Of a stretch of 64,000 nt of DNA, positions 56,429 through 64,000 are shown piece by piece. The stretch lies in assembly GCF_005876855.1 (NCBI RefSeq), contig NZ_QLAE01000024.1, positions 1 to 64,000 on the forward strand. The letters are read 5' to 3'. This DNA is from Stutzerimonas nosocomialis (GTDB lineage Bacteria; Pseudomonadota; Gammaproteobacteria; Pseudomonadales; Pseudomonadaceae). The first letter of the stretch is position 1. Every line of letters begins with the position of its first letter. Below the pieces are notes generated by a model, which saw nothing but the letters and a program-made list of their open reading frames with translations, searched no databases and was not told where the DNA came from. The translations under genes were made by a program, and so were the position numbers.

Positions 56429-57712
56429 TCAGGCCTTGACGGCGAAGGAAGCCGCATAGGCGGCTGGGTTGGAACCATCCCAGACGACGCCGTCGAGCAG
56501 GGTGCTCGAGCGCATCGGGCTGCTCGGCACGGCCAGCTTGAGCTGGCTGGCGGCTTCGCCGTAGAGGGCGGTCTGGTTGATCGAGCGGGCGATGGCCTGG
56601 TAGTCGGGGTCTTCCTTGATCAGGCCCCAGCGGCGGAACTGGGTCAGGAACCACATGCCGTCCGACAGGTAGGGGTAGTTCACTTCGCCGCCGCGGCAGA
56701 AGGCCATGGCGTGGTCGTCCTTCCAGGTGTTGCCCAGGCCGTCGTCGTACTGGCTGAGGAAGCGCGGTTCGATGACGTCCACCGGCGCATTGACGTAGGC
56801 CTTGCCGGAGATCAGCTTGGCCGTGCTGCGCTTGTTCTCTTCGCTGGCTTCGATGAACTGGCTGGCGTCGAGCAGCGACATGACCAGCGCGCGGGCCGCG
56901 TTGGGGTATTTTTCGATGAAGGCGCGGGTGGTGCCGAGTACCTTCTCGGGATGATCGGGCCAGATCTGCTGGGTGGTCACGGCGGTGAAGCCGATCTTGT
57001 CGTAGATCGCCCGGGCGCCCCAGGGCTCGCCGACACAGAAGCCGTCCATGTTGCCGACACGCATGTTGGCGACCATCTGCGGCGGCGGCACGGTGATGGT
57101 CTTGACGTCGCTCATCGGGTTGATCCCATGGCTGCCGAGCCAGTAGTAGAGCCACATGGCATGGGTGCTGGTGGGGAAGGTCTGGGCGAAGGTCATCGGC
57201 TTGCCGCCTTCCTTGACCTTGGCCGCCAGTTGCTCGCCCGTGGTCACCCCGGCTTCGCGCAGCTGCCTGGAAAGGGTGATCGCCTGGCCGTTCTGGTTCA
57301 GGCCCATCAGGTTGGCCATCTCGGTGCGCGGGCCGCCGACGCCCAGCTGCAGGCCGTAGAGCATGCCGTAGAGGACGTGGGCGGCGTCCAGCTCGCCGTT
57401 GATCAGCTTGTCGCGCACGCCCGCCCAGGAGGCTTCCTTGCTCGGCGTGATGGTCAGGCCGTACTTGCCGGCGAAGCCCTGGGTCGCGGCGACGATCAGC
57501 GAGGCGCAGTCGGTCAGCGGGATGAAGCCGACGGTCAGCGCGGCCTTTTCAGGTGCGTCGGAGCCTGCCGCCCAGGCGGCGCTGCGCAGGCTGGCCGGTG
57601 CGGACAGGCCCAGGGCGGCGACGCCTGCGAGAGTCCCGGCGGTGGCGATGGAATACTTGAGGAAATTGCGACGACTGCTATCAACCGGTTTCGACGGGTC
57701 ACGATCGGTCAT
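56429..57712 (-). CDS. nrtA: Nitrate ABC transporter substrate-binding protein, Tat-exported
   Basis: A 427-residue periplasmic nitrate-binding protein of the NrtA/CmpA family. The N-terminus carries a twin-arginine signal (SRRNFLK, residues 13-19, then a hydrophobic stretch), so it is exported folded. LTVGFIPLTDCASLIVAA, TFPTSTHAMWLYYWLGSHGINP and FCVGEPWGARAI are typical ligand-binding segments. AAGGAA precedes the start at 57712. It is strikingly similar to the nasS product encoded next door, differing by the export signal. It heads nrtABD under sigma-54 and NasT-type control. Confidence 0.93.
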   Translation of the reverse strand: MTDRDPSKPVDSSRRNFLKYSIATAGTLAGVAALGLSAPASLRSAAWAAGSDAPEKAALTVGFIPLTDCASLIVAATQGFAGKYGLTITPSKEASWAGVRDKLINGELDAAHVLYGMLYGLQLGVGGPRTEMANLMGLNQNGQAITLSRQLREAGVTTGEQLAAKVKEGGKPMTFAQTFPTSTHAMWLYYWLGSHGINPMSDVKTITVPPPQMVANMRVGNMDGFCVGEPWGARAIYDKIGFTAVTTQQIWPDHPEKVLGTTRAFIEKYPNAARALVMSLLDASQFIEASEENKRSTAKLISGKAYVNAPVDVIEPRFLSQYDDGLGNTWKDDHAMAFCRGGEVNYPYLSDGMWFLTQFRRWGLIKEDPDYQAIARSINQTALYGEAASQLKLAVPSSPMRSSTLLDGVVWDGSNPAAYAASFAVKA

Positions 57713-57735
57713 GGTGAATTCCTTGTGCGAAGCAT

Positions 57736-57793
57736 AAAAAAACGGCGTACGCCAAGCGACCCGATGGGGGTGGGTCACCTGACGGACGCCGTT
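57736..57793 (-). terminator. Leader terminator of nrtABD
   Basis: On the minus strand AACGGCGT pairs with ACGCCGTT, an inner GACCC/GGGTC hairpin closes the loop, and a seven-T run follows. The hairpin ends about 24 bases before the nrtA start and shares its 5' arm with P2. Confidence 0.83.
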
Positions 57794-57826
57794 GTCCGTA
57801 ATCCGCGGCCACCGCCGTTGGTGTGC
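57782..57826 (-). promoter_or_regulatory. ANTAR (NasT) dual-hairpin RNA target, nrtA leader
   Basis: P1 (57808-57826) has a CACC/GGUG stem extended past a bulged A, with hexaloop AACGGC. P2 (57782-57799) is a perfect six-pair stem with the same hexaloop AACGGC. Loop positions 1 (A) and 4 (G) are kept. The linker is about eight bases. P2 competes with the terminator for AACGGCGT. Confidence 0.83.
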
Positions 57827-57850
57827 TGCGCGAGATTCTGAAAGGGTCAT

Positions 57851-57866
57851 TGCAAGCGGCTTGCCA
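57851..57866 (-). promoter_or_regulatory. Sigma-54 promoter of nrtABD
   Basis: TGGCAAGCCGCTTGCA on the minus strand has GG and GC ten bases apart. The start is expected near 57839, giving a leader of about 125 bases. Confidence 0.83.
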
Positions 57867-57907
57867 TAGTGCCTTTTCAGTCGGTGCCGGATGCCTGCGA
57901 GGCGCCG

Positions 57908-57925
57908 GCGCACCTGGCGGTGCGC
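57908..57925. promoter_or_regulatory. NtrC-like palindrome upstream of the nrt promoter
   Basis: GCGCACC-TGGC-GGTGCGC resembles the NtrC site TGCACC-N5-GGTGCA but with a four-base spacer, about 45 bases upstream of the promoter. It could instead be an inverted repeat of other use. The remainder of 57926-58101 shows no gene or terminator that I can support. Confidence 0.35.
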
Positions 57926-58101
57926 TTGGCAATCAAGGACTTAGCGCGTGCCGCTGCGTGAGCGGGGCAAGAATCGGCGGACCGGCAGAATGCTGGGCGT
58001 GCCGCCAAAGCGTGCAGGCTAGGCATCGCCGGGGCGGGCGATGCTCAGGTTCGGGGCATGCTGTCGGAACGGGGTTACCTGCCCGAAGGCAGGTGCGGGG
58101 C

Positions 58102-58680
58102 TCACTGACCGAGCAGGTCGTTCATGGCGATGATCTGTTCGGCGACCTGGATCAGTTTCTGCTGACGGCTCATGGCCTGCCGGCGCATCAGGGTGTAGGC
58201 CTCTTCTTCGTTGCAGTGCTTCATCTTCATGAGCATGCCCTTGGCCAGCTCGATGCGCTTGCGCTCGGCCAGTTGCTGGTCGCGGGCGTGCAGCTGGGCG
58301 CGGATCGCCTGGTCGCTTTCGAAGCGCGCCATCGCCACGTCCAGGATGGGCTTCAAGCGCTGCGCCTGGATGCCTTCGACGATATAGGCGCTGACGCCGG
58401 CGCGGATCGCCTGGCGCATGGCGTCCGGGTTGTCGTCGTCGGTGAACATGACGATCGGCCGCGGCTGGTCACGGCTGACCACCACGACCTGCTCCATGAC
58501 GTCGCGGCCGGGCGAGTCGGTGTCGATCAGGATGACGTCCGGTCGGGTGGCTTCGACCCGTTCGGGCAGGTCGATGGTCAGGCCGGATTCATCGATCACC
58601 TCGAAGCCGGCCTCGATCAGCGCGCTTCTCAGGCGGCCGACCTTGCGGGGGGTGTCGTCGATCAGGAGGACGCGAAGCAT
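58102..58680 (-). CDS. nasT: Nitrate-responsive antiterminator NasT (ANTAR domain)
   Basis: A 192-residue RNA-binding response-regulator-like protein. The receiver-like domain starts MLRVLLIDDTPRKVG, and contains VILIDTDSPGRDV. The C-terminal ANTAR domain (about residues 130-190) has the conserved LAERKRIELAKGMLMKMKHCNEEEAYTLMRRQAM. NasT binds dual hexaloop hairpins in nas leaders and prevents termination; without nitrate it is held by NasS. It is 15 bases behind nasS. Three matching RNA targets occur in this window. Confidence 0.94.
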   Translation of the reverse strand: MLRVLLIDDTPRKVGRLRSALIEAGFEVIDESGLTIDLPERVEATRPDVILIDTDSPGRDVMEQVVVVSRDQPRPIVMFTDDDNPDAMRQAIRAGVSAYIVEGIQAQRLKPILDVAMARFESDQAIRAQLHARDQQLAERKRIELAKGMLMKMKHCNEEEAYTLMRRQAMSRQQKLIQVAEQIIAMNDLLGQ

Positions 58681-58695
58681 GGGCAGTCTCCCGGG

Positions 58696-59913
58696 TCAGA
58701 GGGCAGGGGTTGGGGTTGGGTCGGTGAGCGCGTGCAGCGCGAAGCTGCGGGCGTATGCACCGGGGTCGGAGCCGTCCCAGACGCTGCCGTCCATCAGGGT
58801 CGAGCGGCGCATGACCGAGGCGGGCACCTCGATGCCCAGTGCCGTGGCGGCCTCGCGGTAGAGCGCGCTCTGCTGGATGCGGCTGGCGACGGCCAGGTAG
58901 TCGGGGTCGTCGCGCAGCAGGCCCCAGCGGCGGAGTTGGGTCATGAACCAGAGGCCGTCGGAGTGATAGGGCATATTCACCTGGCCGTCGGCGAAGAAGC
59001 GAAGCGCGTGGGCGTCGCGCCAGGCGTTGCCCAGGCCGTCTTCGTAGTTGCCGAGAAAGCGCGCCTCGACGGCTGCCAGCGGCGCGCCGACGTAGTCGTG
59101 GCCACTGATCAGCTGCGCCGTGCTGCGGCGGTTTTCCTCGCTGGCGGCGATGAAGCGGCTCGCTTCGAGAATCGCCATGACCAGCGCCCGGGCGGCGTTC
59201 GGGTACTGCTCGACGAACGCGCGGGTGCAGCCGAGGACCTTCTCCGGATGGTCCGGCCAGATCGACTGGGTGGTCGCCAGGGTGAAGCCGGTGCCTTCGG
59301 CGATGGCCTGCGCGCCCCAGGGCTCGCCGGCGCAGAACCCGTCGATCCGGCCGGCGCGCAGATGGTCGACCATCTGCGCAGGCGGGACCACGACCGTGCG
59401 GACGTCCTGCAGCGGATGGATGCCATGGGCGGCAAGCCAGTAGTAGAGCCACAGCGCATGGGTGCCGGTGGGGAACGTCTGCGCCAGGGTCAGCGGCTCG
59501 CCGCTGGCGACACGGGCGCGCAGCGTCGCGGCATCGACGACTCCGGATCGCCTGAGTTCGGTCGAGAGGTTGAGACTCTGGCCGTTCTGCGCCAGCCCCA
59601 TCAGTACCGCCATGTCCGTCGGTGCCCGCCCGCCGATCCCCAGGTGGGTCGCGTAGATCAGGCCGTACAGCGCGTGGGCCGCGTCCAGCTGCCCGTCGAC
59701 GAGCTTGTCGCGCAGGCCGGACCAGGAGGATTGCCGTTGCAGGTTGAGGGTCAGGCCGTAGGGACGGGCGAAGTCCTGGGTGGCTGCGACGATGACCGAC
59801 GCAGCATCGGTCAGCGCCATGAAGCCCAGGTTGACGACGGGTTTTTCCGGCGCATCGCTGCCGGCTACCCAGGCCAGCGCTTCACTCCGGGTATTGTCTT
59901 GCGAGTCGGTCAT
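58696..59913 (-). CDS. nasS: Nitrate sensor NasS (cytoplasmic NrtA-like protein)
   Basis: A 405-residue protein homologous to the nitrate-binding protein NrtA along its whole length (for example NLGFMALTDAASVIVAA, TFPTGTHALWLYYWLAAHGIHP and GRIDGFCAGEPWGAQAI), but starting without any signal peptide. In the NasS-NasT system the apo form binds and inhibits NasT, and nitrate releases NasT. The start is ATG 59913. It is first in nasS-nasT, under its own sigma-54 promoter and without a hairpin leader, so the sensor pair is subject to nitrogen but not nitrate control. Confidence 0.93.
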   Translation of the reverse strand: MTDSQDNTRSEALAWVAGSDAPEKPVVNLGFMALTDAASVIVAATQDFARPYGLTLNLQRQSSWSGLRDKLVDGQLDAAHALYGLIYATHLGIGGRAPTDMAVLMGLAQNGQSLNLSTELRRSGVVDAATLRARVASGEPLTLAQTFPTGTHALWLYYWLAAHGIHPLQDVRTVVVPPAQMVDHLRAGRIDGFCAGEPWGAQAIAEGTGFTLATTQSIWPDHPEKVLGCTRAFVEQYPNAARALVMAILEASRFIAASEENRRSTAQLISGHDYVGAPLAAVEARFLGNYEDGLGNAWRDAHALRFFADGQVNMPYHSDGLWFMTQLRRWGLLRDDPDYLAVASRIQQSALYREAATALGIEVPASVMRRSTLMDGSVWDGSDPGAYARSFALHALTDPTPTPAL

Positions 59914-59962
59914 GCTGTCGGATCTGCCTTTTCGATTGCCTGCCACGGTGTTGCCAGCTGCC

Positions 59963-59978
59963 AGCAAGGGACGTGCCA
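59963..59978 (-). promoter_or_regulatory. Sigma-54 promoter of nasS-nasT
   Basis: TGGCACGTCCCTTGCT on the minus strand is a full-consensus sigma-54 promoter (TGGCACG-N4-TTGCT). Transcription would start near 59950, leaving a leader of under 40 bases with no hairpin or terminator. Confidence 0.87.
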
Positions 59979-60061
59979 GCACCTCAGGCTACAGGGTTGC
60001 GCCGCCGCGTTGTAGGTGGCTTTGCTAAGCTCGGTCGATTATCAAACACAGGGGATCAATC

Positions 60062-60715
60062 GTGCAGGCAGATTTCTGGCTGGAGCGCTGGGCGCAGCAA
60101 CAGATCGGTTTTCACCTGGATCGCGTCAATCCCTACCTGCTGGCCCACTGGCCTGGCATGCAGGTTCCCCGGGGCAGCCGGGTGCTGGTGCCGTTGTGTG
60201 GCAAGAGCCTGGATCTCGCCTGGCTGGCCGGGCAGGGGTTTGTCGTCATGGGGGTGGAGCTCGCGCGGGAGGCGGTCGATGCGTTTTTCGAAGAGCACCG
60301 GTTGACCCCCTCGATGCGGCGACAGGGCGCTTTCGAGGTCTTCCAGGCCGGCGCGATCGAGCTCTGGTGTGGCGATTTCTTCGACCTGGGCGCCGAAGAC
60401 CTGGCCGGCTGCCGTGCCTGCTACGACCGCGCCGCGCTGATCGCCTTGCCGGCCGGGATGCGTCGCCGTTATGCCGACTGCCTGACGCAGCGCTTGCCGA
60501 GCGGCACTCAAGGGTTGCTGGTGACGCTCGATTACGACCAGTCGCAGATGGACGGCCCGCCGTTCGCGGTGCCTGATGCGGAAGTCCAGACGCTGCTGGG
60601 GCAGTGGCAACCCGAGCGGCTGGCTGAGGCCGACGTTCTGGGCGAGAACCGCAAGTTCCATCAGCGCGGGGTGCCCTGGCTGCGGGAAAGTGTCTATCGC
60701 CTGCTCAGGCGCTAG
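60062..60715 (+). CDS. tpm: Thiopurine S-methyltransferase
   Basis: A 217-residue bacterial TPMT, a SAM-dependent methyltransferase that methylates thiopurines and, in Pseudomonas, selenium and tellurium compounds. [29 protein letters not shown] and GVELAREAV are diagnostic. GTG start at 60062. The last codon's stop overlaps the stop of the opposite-strand lipoprotein gene at the CTAG palindrome 60712-60715. It is divergent from nasS. Confidence 0.93.
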   Translation: MQADFWLERWAQQQIGFHLDRVNPYLLAHWPGMQVPRGSRVLVPLCGKSLDLAWLAGQGFVVMGVELAREAVDAFFEEHRLTPSMRRQGAFEVFQAGAIELWCGDFFDLGAEDLAGCRACYDRAALIALPAGMRRRYADCLTQRLPSGTQGLLVTLDYDQSQMDGPPFAVPDAEVQTLLGQWQPERLAEADVLGENRKFHQRGVPWLRESVYRLLRR

Positions 60716-61359
60716 TCGTTGGCGGCCTGCAGGCGGCGGATGAAGACGTCCGCTTCGTCGATGGCCCGCTGCATGTAGGCCAGCAACTGGTCTACGTTGG
60801 TCTGCAGCGTCTGGTACTCGCCGTGGAGCGAGCTGATCGCCCGGGCGTTGAGGTTGTGCTTGAGAAACAGCACCTGGTCGCGAAGCACGTCCAGTACAGG
60901 ATCGATGCGCTTCTCCGCGGCCTTCATGCGTTGCAGCAGGGTGCGGTACTCGGCGCGGGTGCGTGACAGCTCCTTGGCACTGGCGTCGCGCAGGCTCTTG
61001 TTGCTGTATTGCTTGAGTTCCTGATCCCACTCCTTGAACAGGGCATCGGCGACGTCTTCGACCGCCTGGATGCGTGCGCGCACGGTGCGTGCGCTGGTCT
61101 CGCTGGCCCGATATTCGCGGTCGAGCGCCTCGTAGCGCTTTTCCAGCTCGCCGCCCTGGACCTGTACGACGCTGCGGTAGTGCTCCAGCGCGTCCTTGAA
61201 CTGCTCCTTGGCCTGCTGCTGAGAATCGCGCGCATCGCCCACCCGGTCGACGAGGATGTCGCGCTTGTGGACGCCGGCCTTTTCCATGGCCGAGTAGTAG
61301 GCGCTCTGGCAGCCCGAAAGCATCAGGAGGCTCAGGGCGATGACGGCGAATGGGCGCAT
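60712..61359 (-). CDS. DUF2959-type coiled-coil lipoprotein
   Basis: A 215-residue lipoprotein: signal peptide ending in the lipobox LLMLSGCQS (Cys about residue 17) followed by a long helical, Gln/Lys/Glu-rich region ([19 protein letters not shown] and later heptads) suitable for coiled coil. Start ATG 61359 is preferred since the signal peptide begins there. The residue after the Cys is Gln, so outer-membrane sorting is expected. Function unknown. It lies between tpm and htpX as in P. aeruginosa. Confidence 0.85.
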   Translation of the reverse strand: MRPFAVIALSLLMLSGCQSAYYSAMEKAGVHKRDILVDRVGDARDSQQQAKEQFKDALEHYRSVVQVQGGELEKRYEALDREYRASETSARTVRARIQAVEDVADALFKEWDQELKQYSNKSLRDASAKELSRTRAEYRTLLQRMKAAEKRIDPVLDVLRDQVLFLKHNLNARAISSLHGEYQTLQTNVDQLLAYMQRAIDEADVFIRRLQAAND

Positions 61360-61402
61360 GGGGGCTTCCTTGTGAGGATCTGGATGACGAACGATAGACA
61401 AA

Positions 61403-61430
61403 CAAAAAGGGCGACTTGCGTCGCCCTTTT
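61403..61430 (-). terminator. Terminator after htpX
   Basis: On the minus strand AAAAGGGCGAC pairs with GTCGCCCTTTT around GCAA, with a T-run. It lies between htpX and the lipoprotein gene. Confidence 0.8.
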
Positions 61431-61444
61431 GCCGTTTCGCTCGC

Positions 61445-62332
61445 TTAGCCGCGGCGGCGCAGCGCCTCGATGCGATCTTCCAGCGGCGGGTGGCTCATGA
61501 ACAGGCCGGCCAGACCCGACTTCTTGGCGGCATTGATGCCGAAGGCGGTCAGGCTGTCGGGCATGTTCACCGGCAAGCCCTGCTCGGCGCGCAGACGCTG
61601 CAGCGCACCGATCATCGCGCCGGTGCCGGCCAGGCGGGCGCCGGCGTCGTCGGCACGGAACTCGCGCTTGCGCGAGAACCACATGACGATGATGGTCGCC
61701 AGCAGGCCGAGCATCATTTCCGCCACGAAGGTCGCGACGTAGAAGCCGATGCCGTGGCCTTCCTCGTTCTTCAGCAGGATGCGGTCGACGAAGTGGCCGA
61801 CGATGCGGGCGAAGAACATCACGAAGGTGTTCACCACGCCCTGGATCAGCGCCAGGGTGACCATGTCGCCGTTGGCGACGTGGCCGATCTCGTGCGCCAG
61901 GACCGCCTTCACTTCATCCGGGGAGAAGCGCTCCAGCAGACCCTGGCTGACCGCGACGAGGGCGTCGTTCTTGTTCCAGCCGGTCGCGAAGGCGTTGGCC
62001 TCGTGGGCTGGGAAGATCCCGACTTCGGGCATCTTGATGCCCGCTTCGCGGGACAGTTGCTCGACGGTCTGCAGCAGCCACTGTTCGTGACGGGTGCGCG
62101 GTTGGCTGATGATCTCCGTCCGGGTGCTCATCTTCGCCATCCACTTGGACAGGAACAGCGAGATGAACGAGCCCGCGAAGCCGAACACGGCGCAGAAGAT
62201 CAGCAGCTGCTGAAGATCCAGCCCCGTGCGGTCCGGCGTCATGTAACCGCCGAAGCCCAGCAGGCTCAGGGTAATGCTGGCGATCAGCAGGATGGCCAGG
62301 TTGGTCGCCAGGAACAGCACAATGCGCATCAT
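61445..62332 (-). CDS. htpX: Membrane zinc metalloprotease HtpX
   Basis: A 295-residue M48-family inner-membrane protease for quality control of membrane proteins. Two N-terminal helices, the zinc motif [14 protein letters not shown], two more helices and the third ligand in [16 protein letters not shown] are visible. Homologues in Pseudomonas start at the same double Met. In E. coli htpX is in the Cpx regulon, and a CpxRA system is present near the left end of this window, so such control is possible but not shown. Confidence 0.95.
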   Translation of the reverse strand: MMRIVLFLATNLAILLIASITLSLLGFGGYMTPDRTGLDLQQLLIFCAVFGFAGSFISLFLSKWMAKMSTRTEIISQPRTRHEQWLLQTVEQLSREAGIKMPEVGIFPAHEANAFATGWNKNDALVAVSQGLLERFSPDEVKAVLAHEIGHVANGDMVTLALIQGVVNTFVMFFARIVGHFVDRILLKNEEGHGIGFYVATFVAEMMLGLLATIIVMWFSRKREFRADDAGARLAGTGAMIGALQRLRAEQGLPVNMPDSLTAFGINAAKKSGLAGLFMSHPPLEDRIEALRRRG

Positions 62333-62431
62333 GGGTAAAACGGTCTCCTAAACGCGGGGCGGTTTGCTCTGCCGCGTATATAAGGGGAGCCCCGGGGGTA
62401 TTCAACCCGGCGACTATTTCAAGCTGTGTCG

Positions 62432-62887
62432 CTAGTGCGCAACGGGGCTGCCGGCGGTGTTGGAGGCACTCTCGAAAAGGTGCCGGGTGAGTCGGGCAAG
62501 GCGTTCGCCATGTCCGCTCTTGAGCGCGTCGCGCAATTGATAGGCGAGGGTGCCCTGCACGCGCCTGACGCTCGCAGGCAGGTCGCCTTCGGCCGACAGA
62601 TGGGGAACGCTACGGGTCAGGCGCATGAAGCCCTTTTCCGTCAGCACGGCCTGGTCGAGCGCCAGGAACTGGATGGTCGTCTCGTAACGCAGATAGCCTT
62701 CGTCGGCGAGCCAGAGCAGGGCGCCAAGACAGCTTTGGTGGCGCTTGCTCGGCAGGCCGAACTCGTCGGGCTCTTCCCGTCCGATCAGGTCCTCGACATA
62801 GAGCGCCACCTTGCGCGGAAACGCCTGGTAAAGCATCAGCAGGCCAGACGCCGCATCCTTGTAGAAGTCATCGATCTGCAGATCCAT
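62432..62887 (-). CDS. Conserved hypothetical protein between htpX and the aminotransferase gene
   Basis: A 151-residue soluble protein with no signal peptide or membrane helix. The central part (SCLGALLWLADEGYLRYETTIQFLALDQAVLTEKGFMRL) has the look of a winged-helix or similar small domain. No function can be named. It follows the aminotransferase gene by 7 bases and is probably co-transcribed; the same neighbour set (PA2828-PA2830) occurs in P. aeruginosa. Confidence 0.8.
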   Translation of the reverse strand: MDLQIDDFYKDAASGLLMLYQAFPRKVALYVEDLIGREEPDEFGLPSKRHQSCLGALLWLADEGYLRYETTIQFLALDQAVLTEKGFMRLTRSVPHLSAEGDLPASVRRVQGTLAYQLRDALKSGHGERLARLTRHLFESASNTAGSPVAH

Positions 62888-62894
62888 CGCGAGG

Positions 62895-64000
62895 TTACTG
62901 CTGGTAGGTCTTGAGGAAGCTGCCGATGCGGCCGATCGCCTGCTCGAGGTCGTCGACCCGCGGCAGCGTGACCACGCGGAAGTGGTCCGGCCACGGCCAG
63001 TTGAAGGCGGTGCCCTGAACGATCAGCAGCTTTTCGGACAGCAACAGGTCGAGGACGAACTTCTCGTCGTTGTGGATCGGGCAGACCTTCATGTCGATCT
63101 TCGGGAAGGCGTACAGCGCGCCCATCGGCTTGACGCAGCTGACCCCGGGGATGTCGTTGAGCAGTTCCCAGGTGCGGTTGCGCTGCTCCAGCAGGCGGCC
63201 CTGCGGCAGCACCAGGTCGTTGATGCTCTGGTATCCGCCCAGCGCCGTCTGGATCGCATGCTGGCTCGGCACGTTGGCGCACAGGCGCATGTTGGCCAGG
63301 ATGTCGATGCCTTCGATGTAGCTCTGCGCGCGCTGCTTGGGGCCGGAGATCGCGACCCAGCCGGAGCGGAAGCCCGCCACGCGATAGGATTTGGACAGCC
63401 CGTTGAAGGTCAGGCACAGCACATCGGGTGCGAGCGAGGCGGTGGAGATGTGGACGGCTTCGTCGTAGAGGATCTTGTCGTAGATCTCGTCGGAGAACAG
63501 CACCAGGTTGTGCTGGCGTGCCAGCTCGACCATGCCTTCGAGGACTTCCTTCGAATACACCGCACCGGTCGGGTTGTTCGGGTTGATGATGACCATCGCC
63601 TTGGTGTTGGGCGTGATCTTGGCCTTGATGTCGTCCAGGTCGGGCCACCAGTTGGCCTGCTCGTCGCACAGGTAGTGCACCGGCTTGCCGCCGGCGAGGC
63701 TGACGGCCGCCGTCCACAGCGGATAGTCGGGCGCCGGGATCAGCACCTCGTCGCCGTTGTTGAGCAGCGCCTGCATGCTCATCACGATCAGTTCGGAGAC
63801 GCCGTTGCCGAGGTAGATGTCCTCGATGCCGATGCCCTCGACCTGCTTCTGCTGGTAGTACTGCATGACCGCCTTGCGGGCGCTGAACAGACCCTTGGAG
63901 TCGCTGTAGCCCTGGGCGGTGGGGAGGTTGCGGATCACGTCCTGGAGGATTTCCTCCGGGGCTTCGAAACCGAACGGCGCCGGGTTGCCGATGTTCAGCT
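62895..64000 (-). CDS. alaA: Alanine-type aminotransferase, AlaA-like (partial)
   Basis: The C-terminal 368 codons of a class I PLP aminotransferase; the start lies beyond the right edge. LNIGNPAPFGFEAPEEIL and NLPTAQGYSDSKGL correspond to the N-terminal part of E. coli AlaA (405 residues), so about 35 residues are missing. The PLP Lys lies in NGLSKSYRVAGFRSGW, with NPNNPTGAVYS before it. The probable reaction is glutamate-pyruvate transamination. Confidence 0.9.
   Translation of the reverse strand, partial: LNIGNPAPFGFEAPEEILQDVIRNLPTAQGYSDSKGLFSARKAVMQYYQQKQVEGIGIEDIYLGNGVSELIVMSMQALLNNGDEVLIPAPDYPLWTAAVSLAGGKPVHYLCDEQANWWPDLDDIKAKITPNTKAMVIINPNNPTGAVYSKEVLEGMVELARQHNLVLFSDEIYDKILYDEAVHISTASLAPDVLCLTFNGLSKSYRVAGFRSGWVAISGPKQRAQSYIEGIDILANMRLCANVPSQHAIQTALGGYQSINDLVLPQGRLLEQRNRTWELLNDIPGVSCVKPMGALYAFPKIDMKVCPIHNDEKFVLDLLLSEKLLIVQGTAFNWPWPDHFRVVTLPRVDDLEQAIGRIGSFLKTYQQ

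Overview
The window is GC-rich, densely packed bacterial chromosome from a member of the Pseudomonadaceae (Pseudomonas in the broad sense; a Stutzerimonas/P. stutzeri-like organism is plausible but not provable from the sequence alone). From about 1.9 to 45.1 kb the gene order follows the Pseudomonas aeruginosa block cpxRA - scpAB - gapA/edd/glk - gltR/gtrS - glucose ABC transporter - hexR/zwf/pgl/eda - rluB - mupP/ubiG - mtnA - gyrA/serC/pheA/hisC/tyrA-aroA/cmk/rpsA. No tRNA, rRNA, IS element, prophage or CRISPR array was recognised.

Layout: (1) 1-9.9 kb: end of a TrkH-type potassium channel, a YkgJ zinc/iron-cluster protein, a nitroreductase, a CpxR-CpxP-CpxA envelope stress system, YciI, an internally deleted yciB remnant, RNase AM (PHP), YciO, a TrpRS-like protein with degenerate signature motifs, and the condensin partners ScpA/ScpB. 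(2) 9.9-26.5 kb: central glucose catabolism. Methylglyoxal synthase and gapA face edd-glk-gltR-gtrS, followed by the gts sugar ABC transporter, a LamB-type porin (instead of the OprB usual in this position) and hexR divergent from zwf-pgl-eda. HexR operator-like TTGT-N7-ACAA sequences lie in both divergent intergenic regions. (3) 26.5-45.2 kb: rluB, a diguanylate cyclase, SDR/mupP/ubiG, methylthioadenosine deaminase and mtnA, gyrA, the aromatic/serine/histidine supercluster and rpsA. The usual downstream partner ihfB is absent.

(4) 45.2-60.0 kb: a complete-looking nitrate assimilation regulon: nasC-nasA-cobA, a nitrate MFS transporter plus a bifunctional PP2C phosphatase/Ser-Thr kinase, a nitrate ABC transporter nrtABD, and the cytoplasmic sensor-antiterminator pair nasS-nasT. 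Each of the four transcription units has a sigma-54 promoter with exact GG-N10-GC spacing, and the three structural operons each carry a leader with two hexaloop hairpins (A at loop position 1, G at position 4) whose second hairpin overlaps an intrinsic terminator. This is the architecture expected for NasT (ANTAR) antitermination, so nitrogen limitation (NtrC/sigma-54) and nitrate (NasS-NasT) would be integrated in series. No siroheme nitrite reductase gene is present in the window although cobA is. (5) 60.0-64.0 kb: tpm, a DUF2959-type lipoprotein, htpX, a hypothetical protein and a partial alanine aminotransferase, matching the P. aeruginosa PA2832-PA2828 neighbourhood.

Most interesting items: the three-copy NasT leader regulon, the clean in-frame deletion of yciB that preserves the ribosome-binding site of yciI, a TrpRS paralogue that has lost both class I signatures, and the uncharacterised membrane-anchored phosphatase-kinase embedded in the nitrate uptake operon.
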